Assembly: GCA_029983495.1 (NCBI GenBank)
Contig: JASBZJ010000032.1
Span: 1-12,552 of the forward strand
Source: Porphyromonas sp.
GTDB taxonomy: Bacteria; Bacteroidota; Bacteroidia; Bacteroidales; Porphyromonadaceae
Reading direction: 5' to 3'
DNA length: 12,552 nucleotides
Part shown: positions 6,308-12,552 of the stretch, in pieces
Layout of the letters: every line of letters starts with the position of its first letter
How positions within the stretch are numbered: the stretch's first letter is position 1
Program-made: the position numbers and the translations under genes
The notes under the pieces: model-generated
Told to the model about the DNA's origin: nothing
What the model saw: the letters and a program-made list of their open reading frames with translations, nothing else
The model's database searches: none

Positions 6308-8212
6308 ATGAATGAGATAATAAGTGTGCTACCCGAGAGCGTGGCAAATCAAATTGCTGCTGGCGAAGTTATTCAGCGGCCTGCATCGGTACTAAAAGAG
6401 TTGGTTGAAAATGCTATTGATGCTGGAGCGCGAAATATTGCTATCGAAGTTGAGGATGCTGGCCGCTCGCTATTACGTGTTACCGATAATGGCTCGGGCA
6501 TGTCGCCTATGGATGCTCGTATGGCTTTCGAACGGCATGCAACAAGCAAGATCCATTTAGCTAGCGACCTTTTTACCCTTCATTCAATGGGTTTTCGTGG
6601 CGAAGCTTTAGCTTCTATTGCCTCTGTTGCACAAGTAGAACTTACTACCCGTAGGCAAACCGACGATGTGGCAACAAAATTGGTACTCGATGGTAGTGAA
6701 GTGGTTGAAGCTTTTGAAGTTGCCGCCCCCGTGGGCAGTTCGTTTACAGTTCGCAACCTATTCTTCAATGTACCTGCTAGGCGAAGATTTCTTAAAACTG
6801 ACCGTACCGAAATGGGGCACCTTATGGATCAATTCGAGCGTATTGCCCTTGTTTACCCCGATATTCATTTTACCCTTCAATCCGATGGAGTTGTTATTAG
6901 TTCGTTGCCAGCAAGTTCGTTAAAGCAACGTATTTCCGATACTTTAGGAAAATCAATCGATAAGGGGCTAATACCACTTTCGTTTAACAATGAGTTCGCT
7001 AAAATAGATGGTTTTATTGGATCGCCTGAAACCGCCAAACGCAGGGCAGCTCAACAATTCTTTTTTGTAAATGGTAGGTATATGAAGCATCCTTATTTCA
7101 ATAAGGCTGTGGCTACTGTTTTTGAAAAGCTTCTTCCTCCAAGTTATCGCCCCAATTATTTTATATATTTTACAGTCGATCCTTCGCGTATCGATGTTAA
7201 CATTCATCCTACAAAAACCGAGATTAAGTTCCTTGATGAGCGTACGATATTTAGGGTTCTTGTAATGGTTATTCGGCAAGCTCTTAGCCATGCCGCAAGC
7301 TTGCCTTCGTTGCACTTCGAAGCTGTTAATATTGTTGATATACCTGCTTATAATATCAACGAAACTGTATCCAATGATTACGATCCAGACGCTATCGACG
7401 ACCCCAATTACAATCCCTTTATCGACCCATCTGGTAAATCCTCTTTCCCTTCTTCGTCTTATACCTCGTTTTCGAATTCCTCTTCTTTTGCCGAGGCTTC
7501 TTTACCTCGTCCGAAAAGTGACTGGCAACAATCGTTCGACAGCTTCACGAACGAACGATTTACCGCTCAGCTTCCTTCTCAGCCCCCCACACAACCTCTT
7601 TTTACGAGCGATGAACTTTCCGATAGTATTCAGCAAACTCCTTCTACACCAAATACTATTTTATTGTTCGATGGGAACTTTATTCTTACACCTTTAAGTG
7701 GAGGTTTAGCCGTAATTGATGTACAACGAGCACAACAGCGTTTTATGTTCGATACCTTTATGCACGAGCTTTCTCAAACCAAAACTGAGGCGATGCCACA
7801 ACGATTACTAATTCCACAAGTATTAAACTTGTCGCCAAGTGATGCGCTTTTTTTCGATGAGCTAATTCCTAATTTCGAATCGGTCGGTTTCGAAATTAGT
7901 CCTCTGGGTGCAGATGCATTTTCTATTCTTAGTGTTCCTTTGGGCATTGAGGCCGAGGCAAGCGAAATTCTTCTTGAAGTGATTCAGAAAATAAAGGAAA
8001 CTGATGGAACCCCTGAAGAGGAACTCGCCACGGCTATTGCAATTTCGTTTTTGAATCGGAAAGCTCGTAGTATTCCTCCTGTTACAACACTTCAACAAGC
8101 TGAGGAGCTTATAGCACAACTATTTTCGCTTACCGATAATTATTTAACTCCTTCGGGAAGACCGATTTTTCGCATATTGCAACCGACCGAGATTCGTAAT
8201 CTTATCGGTTAA
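6308..8212 (+). CDS. mutL: DNA mismatch repair protein MutL
   Basis: The 634-residue product is the ATP-driven matchmaker that links mismatch-bound MutS to strand removal. The N-terminal GHKL ATPase is intact: IAAGEVIQRPASVLKELVENAIDAGA (residues 16-41) with the catalytic Glu in ELVENAIDA, the DNGSGM loop (60-65), and the HATSK / GFRGEAL lid (77-101). The transducer domain follows with FFVNGRYMKHP (252-262) and VNIHPTKTEIKF (297-308). A Ser/Pro-rich flexible linker covers about 350-450, and the C-terminal dimerisation domain about 450-634. The metal-dependent endonuclease motifs of nicking MutL proteins are not preserved: the expected DQHA-x2-E region reads DVQRAQQR (471-478), and the expected CPHGRP reads TPSGRP (614-619). 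The protein is therefore probably non-nicking, as far as motifs can tell. The ATG at 6308 sits four residues before the conserved SVLPESVANQIAAGE start. It is the last gene of its apparent cluster. Confidence 0.97.
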   Translation: MNEIISVLPESVANQIAAGEVIQRPASVLKELVENAIDAGARNIAIEVEDAGRSLLRVTDNGSGMSPMDARMAFERHATSKIHLASDLFTLHSMGFRGEALASIASVAQVELTTRRQTDDVATKLVLDGSEVVEAFEVAAPVGSSFTVRNLFFNVPARRRFLKTDRTEMGHLMDQFERIALVYPDIHFTLQSDGVVISSLPASSLKQRISDTLGKSIDKGLIPLSFNNEFAKIDGFIGSPETAKRRAAQQFFFVNGRYMKHPYFNKAVATVFEKLLPPSYRPNYFIYFTVDPSRIDVNIHPTKTEIKFLDERTIFRVLVMVIRQALSHAASLPSLHFEAVNIVDIPAYNINETVSNDYDPDAIDDPNYNPFIDPSGKSSFPSSSYTSFSNSSSFAEASLPRPKSDWQQSFDSFTNERFTAQLPSQPPTQPLFTSDELSDSIQQTPSTPNTILLFDGNFILTPLSGGLAVIDVQRAQQRFMFDTFMHELSQTKTEAMPQRLLIPQVLNLSPSDALFFDELIPNFESVGFEISPLGADAFSILSVPLGIEAEASEILLEVIQKIKETDGTPEEELATAIAISFLNRKARSIPPVTTLQQAEELIAQLFSLTDNYLTPSGRPIFRILQPTEIRNLIG

Positions 8213-8248
8213 ATAACTTCGAATAACCTTATTAACAATAAATGGGCT

Positions 8249-8269
8249 GGCTTTGGTAGCCTGCTTTTT
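8249..8269 (+). terminator. Possible weak terminator downstream of mutL
   Basis: GGCT (8249-8252) pairs with AGCC (8258-8261) around a 5-nt loop, followed after TGC by five T residues (8265-8269). An alternative pairing uses GGCT at 8245-8248. The stem is short, and the position 37 nt after the mutL stop is the main argument. It may not be functional. Confidence 0.3.
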
Positions 8270-8293
8270 ACCTTTCTTAGGCTCGTTAATTGC

Positions 8294-8309
8294 GTTCCAT
8301 AGGTGGAAC
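8294..8309. repeat. Inverted repeat GTTCCA-N4-TGGAAC
   Basis: GTTCCA (8294-8299) and TGGAAC (8304-8309) are exact inverse complements with a 4-nt centre TAGG. A related palindrome sharing the TTCCA/TGGAA arms follows 9 nt later. It could be an operator half of a tandem pair or a small RNA hairpin. Confidence 0.65.
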
Positions 8310-8317
8310 ACTCTTTA

Positions 8318-8332
8318 TTCCATCGGATGGAA
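8318..8332. repeat. Inverted repeat TTCCATC-G-GATGGAA
   Basis: This is a 15-nt exact palindrome around a single central G. The 7-bp arms and lack of a usable loop favour a protein-binding dyad over an RNA hairpin, although a 3-4 nt loop with shorter arms is possible. The arms TTCCA/TGGAA match those of the neighbouring palindrome at 8294-8309, with centres about 23-24 bp apart. Confidence 0.65.
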
Positions 8333-8410
8333 ATGATCTCTTGTTCAAACTTCTTTGTATAATCCATAACTTAGTAAATCACTTCTTCGGGAGATAATTA
8401 TAGAGGGGGC

Positions 8411-8440
8411 GTAACAGTTCATCATAGCTGTTACTACAGC
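8411..8440 (+). repeat. Two overlapping, mutually exclusive hairpins
   Basis: GTAACAG (8411-8417) pairs exactly with CTGTTAC (8428-8434) around a 10-nt loop. The second arm also takes part in a different hairpin: GCTGT (8427-8431) with ACAGC (8436-8440) around a 4-nt loop. The two cannot form together, an arrangement seen in switching RNA leaders. No T run follows, so it is not a simple terminator. Whether this stretch is transcribed is unknown. Confidence 0.5.
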
Positions 8441-8581
8441 CATCCGAGTTCGTTGACCATTTGTGGGTATGCCCGAATCACGTTCGCCCGAAATGCATTA
8501 AACTTCTAGCATTATTCCTAGTTATGATATTGTTGCAGGTAACTGTGCGAGGCTTTTGTTTTTGCTATATCTGATAATGTA

Positions 8582-8613
8582 TTAACCGCTCTCAGTATAA
8601 TACTGTAATTTTG
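8582..8613 (+). promoter_or_regulatory. Candidate Bacteroidota-type promoter for the GSCFA-murF-alr unit
   Basis: TAATTTTG (8606-8613) matches the Bacteroidota -7 consensus TAnnTTTG at every defined position. With a 20-nt spacer, the -33 position falls on TTAA (8582-8585), only half matching TTTG. Transcription would begin near 8620, giving a leader of roughly 140 nt before the ATG at 8760. The perfect -7 box and its position support the call; the weak -33 box argues for an activator or a chance match. Confidence 0.45.
8593..8605. promoter_or_regulatory. Operator-like palindrome CAGTAT-A-ATACTG abutting the -7 box
   Basis: A 13-nt exact palindrome with a single central A lies wholly inside the spacer of the candidate promoter and ends at the base before TAATTTTG. 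A repressor or spacer-binding activator here would act directly on RNA polymerase. No regulator gene is visible in the window. Confidence 0.45.
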
Positions 8614-8642
8614 CAAAGTAGTATTACAAGGTCTTTGCAAAA
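8609..8642. repeat. Paired TTTGCAAA palindromes at the predicted transcription start
   Basis: TTTTGCAAAG (8609-8618) and CTTTGCAAAA (8633-8642) are exact inverse complements. Each contains the 8-bp palindrome TTTGCAAA, so the pair is both a direct and an inverted repeat, with centres 24 bp apart (about two helical turns). The first overlaps the -7 element and the second lies just downstream of the predicted start. This is consistent with a dimeric regulator binding two sites on one helix face. Confidence 0.5.
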
Positions 8643-8643
8643 G

Positions 8644-8667
8644 TGTTCGGTTCGTGGTTATCGAACA
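8644..8667 (+). repeat. Leader hairpin TGTTCG-N12-CGAACA
   Basis: TGTTCG (8644-8649) and CGAACA (8662-8667) are exact inverse complements around a 12-nt loop, inside the predicted leader of the GSCFA transcript. No T run follows, so it is not a terminator. Confidence 0.4.
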
Positions 8668-8696
8668 AATGTTTTCGGTAGAAACGCAAAAATGAA

Positions 8697-8706
8697 GGGT
8701 TAACCC
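8697..8706. repeat. 10-bp palindrome GGGTTAACCC
   Basis: This is a perfect palindrome without a spacer, about 54 nt upstream of the preferred GSCFA start and within the predicted leader. It fits a protein-binding site better than an RNA hairpin. Confidence 0.5.
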
Positions 8707-8759
8707 GATAGCGCAATATTACTTTGGCTTACACCTTTACTATAAATGGTTTCAATACA

Positions 8760-9794
8760 ATGTTATTAGCAACCGATTACACGAAAAAGCTTTATAGCAG
8801 TGTTCAATGCCCAAAGGCATTGCCAGGAGAAACGGTAAACTACCAAAGCAGTATACTTACTTTAGGTAGTTGCTTTAGCAATGCTATAGGCAAAAGGTTC
8901 ACAAAACAGGGCTTCGAGGTGTGCGTAAATCCGTTTGGTACGTTATATAACCCTTTTTCGATGTCTAAAGCGTTGTATTTGTTGCGTAGCGATTGTTGCC
9001 AGTGGCTAACCGATAACAATTTGGTAAAAGTTGGTCAGCATTACTATAGTTTTCTTCACCATAGTAAATACACAGCAACAAATGCAAATACACTTTTGGA
9101 CGAACTTAACCAGTCGTTGAGCTGTAGCCGAAGTTCAATGGTTAATGCTACACATCTATTGCTAACTTTTGGCTCGGCATACGTATATTGTTACAAAGCT
9201 ACAGGTAGCGTGGTGGCTAACTGTCATAAATTACCAGCTCAAAACTTTTCGCTTAAGTTAGCTTCGGTTGAGGCTTTAACCTATGTAATGGCCGAGCAAC
9301 TACGTGCATTGCTACAAATAAATACAAGGCTAAAGGTCATTGTTACGGTAAGCCCTATACGTTACCTTGGTTATGGGGCACACCAAAGCCGGTTAAGCAA
9401 AGCTCGCTTATTGTTACTTTGCGATAACTTACAGCATTTGTTCCCTGGGCAAGTATTCTATTTCCCCGCCTATGAAATTATGCTCGATGAGTTAAGAGAT
9501 TATCGTTTTTATAACGATGATTTAGTACACCCTTCGCCTCTCGCCGAACAAATTATATTCGAACGTTTTATTGAGTCGTGGGCTTGGGATATACCACAAG
9601 AGCAATACCGCAATGCCGAAAAACTTATTACAATGCTTAACCACAAGAGTCGCAATGCCGAAACCTTAAGCGAGCATAGTAAGAACATTGCTCAATGGAT
9701 TGAAAAGCATAGCCGTAATTTACCCCCAAAGAGTGTGCTTGACCGAATAGTTAGTGCTACACCGCTCGAATTAGTTGAACCTGCTAATAAGTAA
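8760..9794 (+). CDS. GSCFA-family protein (SGNH-hydrolase-like fold), function unknown
   Basis: The product has 344 residues from the ATG at 8760. A longer form could start at the TTG at 8724 (356 residues); I prefer the ATG because it is the commoner codon and the extra 12 residues show no family motif. The family signature is LTLGSCFSNAIG (34-44) followed by NPFGTLYNPFSM (57-68). Further conserved-looking blocks are LTFGSAYVY (135-143), VSPIRYLG (197-204) and YFPAYEIMLDELRDYRFYND (234-253) leading to DLVHPS (254-259). The Ser of GSCF and the D-x-x-H of DDLVHP occupy the positions of an SGNH hydrolase nucleophile block and catalytic Asp/His, suggesting an esterase-like or carbohydrate-acting enzyme. 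No signal peptide or membrane segment is seen, so a cytoplasmic location is inferred. The stop is only 5 nt before murF-alr, so the two are very probably co-transcribed, hinting at a role linked to cell-wall precursors. The substrate is unknown. Confidence 0.88.
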   Translation: MLLATDYTKKLYSSVQCPKALPGETVNYQSSILTLGSCFSNAIGKRFTKQGFEVCVNPFGTLYNPFSMSKALYLLRSDCCQWLTDNNLVKVGQHYYSFLHHSKYTATNANTLLDELNQSLSCSRSSMVNATHLLLTFGSAYVYCYKATGSVVANCHKLPAQNFSLKLASVEALTYVMAEQLRALLQINTRLKVIVTVSPIRYLGYGAHQSRLSKARLLLLCDNLQHLFPGQVFYFPAYEIMLDELRDYRFYNDDLVHPSPLAEQIIFERFIESWAWDIPQEQYRNAEKLITMLNHKSRNAETLSEHSKNIAQWIEKHSRNLPPKSVLDRIVSATPLELVEPANK

Positions 9795-9799
9795 TTATC

Positions 9800-12301
9800 A
9801 TGTACAACATAAAAACTATAACCGAAAAGCTTGTGCCACGTAAAGTGGTTGTTCATAATAACGATACTATCGAATATATTTTGACCGATAGTCGCTCGTT
9901 ATTGCATCCCCATAGTAGTATGTTCTTTGCTTTGAGAACTGGCTCGGGTGATGGCCATAACTACATTGAAGAACTTTTCTCTAGGGGAGTGCGGAGTTTT
10001 GTAGTTGCTTATGACGCTATAATCCCTCAGGAGGTTCTTAACGAGGCAAATGTGTTGTATGTATCCAATACACTAAAAGCATTGCAAAAATTAGCAAGTG
10101 TGTGGCGTAACGAGTTTACTTACCCAGTAGTAGCCATAACAGGTAGTAATGGTAAAACAGTAACTAAGGAATTCCTCTACCAATTGCTTTCCGAAAAGCT
10201 TCGTATTATTCGTTCGCCTCGTAGCTATAATTCGCAATTAGGAGTTCCTCTTTCAGTTCTAAAGATGCGCCCCTCGGATGAACTCGCTATTATTGAGGCT
10301 GGCATTTCGCAACCTGCTGAAATGGATCGGTTGGAAAATATTATTAGACCTACTTATGGCATTTTTACTAACATTGGTGCCGCACACCAAGAGAATTTTA
10401 CCGACCTTGAGGAGAAGATTGATGAAAAGCTTGTGTTATTTGAAAATGCTGAGGCCATAATATATGAAGCCGATAACCAAACTATTGCCGAGCGTATAGC
10501 TTATGCGGGTTTACGGCATAAAGCAATTACCTGGACTCGTAAAAATGCCGATGGCGCATTAATAAAAGTTCAATGTTGCCACAAGTACTACCATGGCAAA
10601 AACCTCACTCAAATAACTTTTTTGTGCAAGGGTGACGAGTATTTACTTAGTGTGCCTTTTGTAGACGAAGCATCGCTAGTGGATATACTGCATTGTTTAA
10701 CCCTCGTAGCTTATGTTTACCCACAGTGGCTACCTGAAGTTGTTAGACGAGCAAGTTTGTTAGAGCCAGTACGAATGAGGCTTGAAGTAAAGCCTGGTGT
10801 ACATGGGAACGTAATTATTAACGACACATACAATAACGATGTGAACTCGCTTTCGATTGCGCTTGACTTTTTGAAGCTTCGTGCTGAGCACGTTCACTTA
10901 AAAAAGGCGGTTATACTTTCGGATATACTGCAAAGTTCGCTTACCCCTAAAAGCCTATACCGAGGGATAGCCGAAATGATTAAAAAACACGACTGCGAAC
11001 TGTTTATAGGGATTGGAAAAGAGTTACAACGTTACAGTTATAACTTCGAAGGCCTACAAAGCTACTTTTTTACCACTACCGAGGAAATGCTCGAAAGCGA
11101 TGTGCCGGTTAAAATAAGTAATATGGCGGTATTGGTCAAAGGAGCAAGGCAGTACAAGTTCGAAGCCATAACTGAACGGCTTGCTGAAAAAGGACATGAA
11201 ACAACCTTGGAGGTGAATTTACAAAGCTATGTTACTAACCTAAATGCATACCGAGCCTTATTGCCTGGTTCTACTAAAATAATGGCTATGGTTAAGGCTA
11301 ATGCCTACGGTTTGGGAGCATATGAAACTGCACTTGCCTTAGAAGAAGCTAAAGTTGATTATTTGGGAGTGGCGGTTGCTGATGAAGGTAAGGAGTTACG
11401 ACAGAAGGGAATACGTGTTCCTATAGTAGTTATGGATCCAAGTATTCGCGAAGTTGACACGTTAATTGATTATCAACTCGAACCCGTTATTCACTCTATG
11501 CCTCAGTTCGAAAAGCTTCTTACCGCAATTGATCGGGAAGGGTTTAATGATTTTCCTGTTCACCTTGAATTCGATACAGGTATGCATCGGCTAGGGTTTT
11601 CTCCTACTGAAGCTGAGTTCCTTGCTCATAAAATAAATAATCAGCATATCCTTCAAATTAAAAGTGTTTTTACGCATCTTGCTGCTGCAGACGATGCTTC
11701 TCAGTCCGAGTTTACACATAACCAAATAACGAGCTATCTAAAGGCTTACGAAACCCTTGCTAATATTATTGGTTACCGCCCTATACGCCATGTGTTAAAT
11801 ACTGCGGGATGCGAACGTTATTCCGAGGCTGCCTTCGATATGGTTCGCTTAGGTATAGGTCTTTACGGGGTTTCGCCCACCAAGCGACTTTTTTTGGAGC
11901 CTGTTGTAACTTTGAGAACTGTGCTGATGCAAATATCGCAGGTTAAACCAGGCGAAACGATTGGCTACGGTAGGCGTGGTGTTTTACCTAATGGGGGCAA
12001 AGTTGGTATTATTCCCATTGGATATGCCGATGGCTACGATCGCCGTTTTGGTAATGGCGTGGGTAAGGTAGTTATTAATGGTAAGGTATTCCCAACCATT
12101 GGTAGCATATGTATGGATTTAACGATGCTCGATCTTAGTTCGGCATTGGAAGGTGAACTACACCCAGGCGATGATGTAACCCTTATTGGTAGCGAAAAGG
12201 CCGTTGATTTGCTTGAAATTGCCGATGCCCTAGGTACTATTCCTTATGAAGTAGTTGCTAACTTTGCCTCGCGTATTAAGCGTATTTATTATAAGGAGTA
12301 A
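9800..12301 (+). CDS. Bifunctional UDP-N-acetylmuramoyl-tripeptide:D-alanyl-D-alanine ligase / alanine racemase (MurF-Alr fusion)
   Basis: The 833-residue protein joins two cytoplasmic steps of peptidoglycan precursor synthesis. The MurF half (about 1-460) ligates D-Ala-D-Ala to the UDP-MurNAc-tripeptide. It shows the N-terminal DSR segment (30-32), ATP loop GSNGKT (115-120), SYNSQLGVPLSVL (142-154), the EAGISQPAEM block (166-175), IGAAHQENF (192-200), NDTYNNDVNSL (341-351) and KGAR (447-450). The alanine racemase half (about 467-833) makes D-Ala from L-Ala with PLP. The PLP lysine is K499 in VKANAYGLG, and other active-site equivalents are R597 (GMHRLGF), H626 (THLAAAD), R683 (MVRLGIGLYG), Y723 (IGYG) and Y742 (GYADG). 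All are present, so both halves look active. This fusion is an established Bacteroidota arrangement and supports the taxonomic call. The gene follows GSCFA by 5 nt and precedes dnaG by 20 nt. Confidence 0.97.
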   Translation: MYNIKTITEKLVPRKVVVHNNDTIEYILTDSRSLLHPHSSMFFALRTGSGDGHNYIEELFSRGVRSFVVAYDAIIPQEVLNEANVLYVSNTLKALQKLASVWRNEFTYPVVAITGSNGKTVTKEFLYQLLSEKLRIIRSPRSYNSQLGVPLSVLKMRPSDELAIIEAGISQPAEMDRLENIIRPTYGIFTNIGAAHQENFTDLEEKIDEKLVLFENAEAIIYEADNQTIAERIAYAGLRHKAITWTRKNADGALIKVQCCHKYYHGKNLTQITFLCKGDEYLLSVPFVDEASLVDILHCLTLVAYVYPQWLPEVVRRASLLEPVRMRLEVKPGVHGNVIINDTYNNDVNSLSIALDFLKLRAEHVHLKKAVILSDILQSSLTPKSLYRGIAEMIKKHDCELFIGIGKELQRYSYNFEGLQSYFFTTTEEMLESDVPVKISNMAVLVKGARQYKFEAITERLAEKGHETTLEVNLQSYVTNLNAYRALLPGSTKIMAMVKANAYGLGAYETALALEEAKVDYLGVAVADEGKELRQKGIRVPIVVMDPSIREVDTLIDYQLEPVIHSMPQFEKLLTAIDREGFNDFPVHLEFDTGMHRLGFSPTEAEFLAHKINNQHILQIKSVFTHLAAADDASQSEFTHNQITSYLKAYETLANIIGYRPIRHVLNTAGCERYSEAAFDMVRLGIGLYGVSPTKRLFLEPVVTLRTVLMQISQVKPGETIGYGRRGVLPNGGKVGIIPIGYADGYDRRFGNGVGKVVINGKVFPTIGSICMDLTMLDLSSALEGELHPGDDVTLIGSEKAVDLLEIADALGTIPYEVVANFASRIKRIYYKE

Positions 12302-12321
12302 CCCCCCGCAAGCAATAAATA

Positions 12322-12552
12322 ATGATAACTGAAGCGACAAAGCAACAAGTTATTGATGTAGCTAACATCGTAGAGGTGGTAAGCGATTATATTTCGCTTA
12401 CAAAACGTGGTGTTAACTATGTTGGTCTATGCCCTTTCCATAATGATAGGCGACCTTCATTTTATGTTTCGGCATCGAAAAATATTTGTAAATGCTTTGC
12501 TTGTGGCGAAGGTGGAACCCCCATTTCGTTTATCATGAAAATCGAAAAGGTT
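12322..12552 (+). CDS. dnaG: DNA primase DnaG, N-terminal fragment (partial)
   Basis: The first 77 codons of a gene run off the window end. The product begins MITEATKQQVIDVANIVEVV and contains the CHC2 zinc-binding domain of bacterial primases: C37-P-F-H40, then C58-F-A-C61, with the conserved flanks GLCPFHNDRRPSF and CFACGEGG. This domain recognises the template during primer synthesis at the replication fork. The catalytic TOPRIM and helicase-binding domains lie beyond the edge. The ATG at 12322 gives the normal short lead before the ANIVEVVSDYISL helix. Its start is 20 nt after the murF-alr stop on the same strand, so read-through from that unit is likely. A C6 run (12302-12307) sits in the spacer. 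Confidence 0.93.
   Translation, partial: MITEATKQQVIDVANIVEVVSDYISLTKRGVNYVGLCPFHNDRRPSFYVSASKNICKCFACGEGGTPISFIMKIEKV

Larger units (their letters stand above)
8213..8759. other. Gene-free, dyad-rich intergenic region between mutL and the GSCFA gene
   Basis: I find no convincing coding sequence, tRNA or mobile-element remnant in this stretch. It holds at least seven exact inverted repeats with arms of 5-10 bp, listed separately, plus a direct repeat GCCCGAA (8471-8477 and 8486-8492). The short palindromes ATAATTAT (8394-8401) and AATGCATT (8492-8499) may be chance. Spacers elsewhere in the window are 5-129 nt, so this is the only long one. The right-hand third looks like the promoter and leader of the GSCFA-murF-alr unit. 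The left two thirds are unexplained and could hold a small RNA or regulatory sites. Confidence 0.6.

Noticed and set aside
7290..7697. Alternative forward frame of about 135 codons inside mutL
   Set aside because: It spans the Ser/Pro-rich linker and reads as a Leu/Ile/Pro-rich low-complexity product from frame-shifted TCT/CCT codons. MutL continues intact through it on both sides.
8400..8520. Possible tRNA or known structured RNA in the mutL-GSCFA gap
   Set aside because: There is no cloverleaf, no GTTCGA-type T-loop with a matching stem, and no match that I recognise to SRP, RNase P or tmRNA. Only isolated hairpins are present.
8724..8759. TTG start for the GSCFA gene, adding 12 residues
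   Set aside because: It is possible but less likely: a rarer codon, with no family motif in the added residues, while an ATG is available at 8760.
8213..8759. Mobile-element or CRISPR remnant in the large gap
   Set aside because: There are no transposase fragments, no paired terminal repeats with target duplications, and no regularly spaced direct repeats. The palindromes differ from one another.
9800..12301. MurF-Alr fusion as a novel enzyme
   Set aside because: This bifunctional arrangement is well established in Bacteroidota, and both active sites appear standard.

Overview
The window looks like chromosomal housekeeping DNA from a member of the Bacteroidota, most likely Bacteroidales or a close relative. 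The evidence is a single-polypeptide MurF-alanine racemase fusion, a GSCFA-family protein directly upstream of it, a Bacteroidota-type SurA-like / OstA-like / MutL gene string, AT-rich DNA, and gene starts without clear Shine-Dalgarno sequences. One candidate promoter carries a perfect Bacteroidota -7 element (TAnnTTTG). I see no insertion sequence, prophage, CRISPR array, tRNA or rRNA. Genus cannot be read from this sequence.

Layout: every gene lies on the + strand. Positions 3-119 hold the last 38 codons of clpX. Next come recQ (249-2420), a secreted SurA-like peptidyl-prolyl isomerase (2515-3927), a secreted OstA/LptA-like protein (3961-5982), a small tail-anchored protein whose first 27 codons overlap the OstA-like gene in another frame (5901-6263), and mutL (6308-8212). 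A gene-free stretch of about 550 bp follows (8213-8759). It is unusually rich in dyad symmetries and ends in a candidate promoter with an operator-like palindrome. Downstream are the GSCFA gene (8760-9794), murF-alr (9800-12301) and the first 77 codons of dnaG (12322 to the window edge).

Functionally the window mixes three themes. Genome maintenance is represented by RecQ, MutL and DnaG. Outer-membrane assembly is represented by the SurA-like chaperone and the OstA-like protein. Peptidoglycan precursor synthesis is represented by MurF-Alr, with the uncharacterised GSCFA protein probably co-transcribed. Short spacers suggest two transcription units. One runs from the clpX/recQ side through mutL. 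The second starts in the dyad-rich gap and runs through GSCFA, murF-alr and perhaps dnaG.

I did not find a clear new multi-gene system. The observations most worth following are the cluster of palindromes in the mutL-GSCFA gap, the dual-coded 82-nt overlap between the OstA-like gene and the small membrane protein, the missing endonuclease motifs in MutL, the polyglutamine tract in the OstA-like protein, and the G8 tract inside the RecQ Walker A codons.
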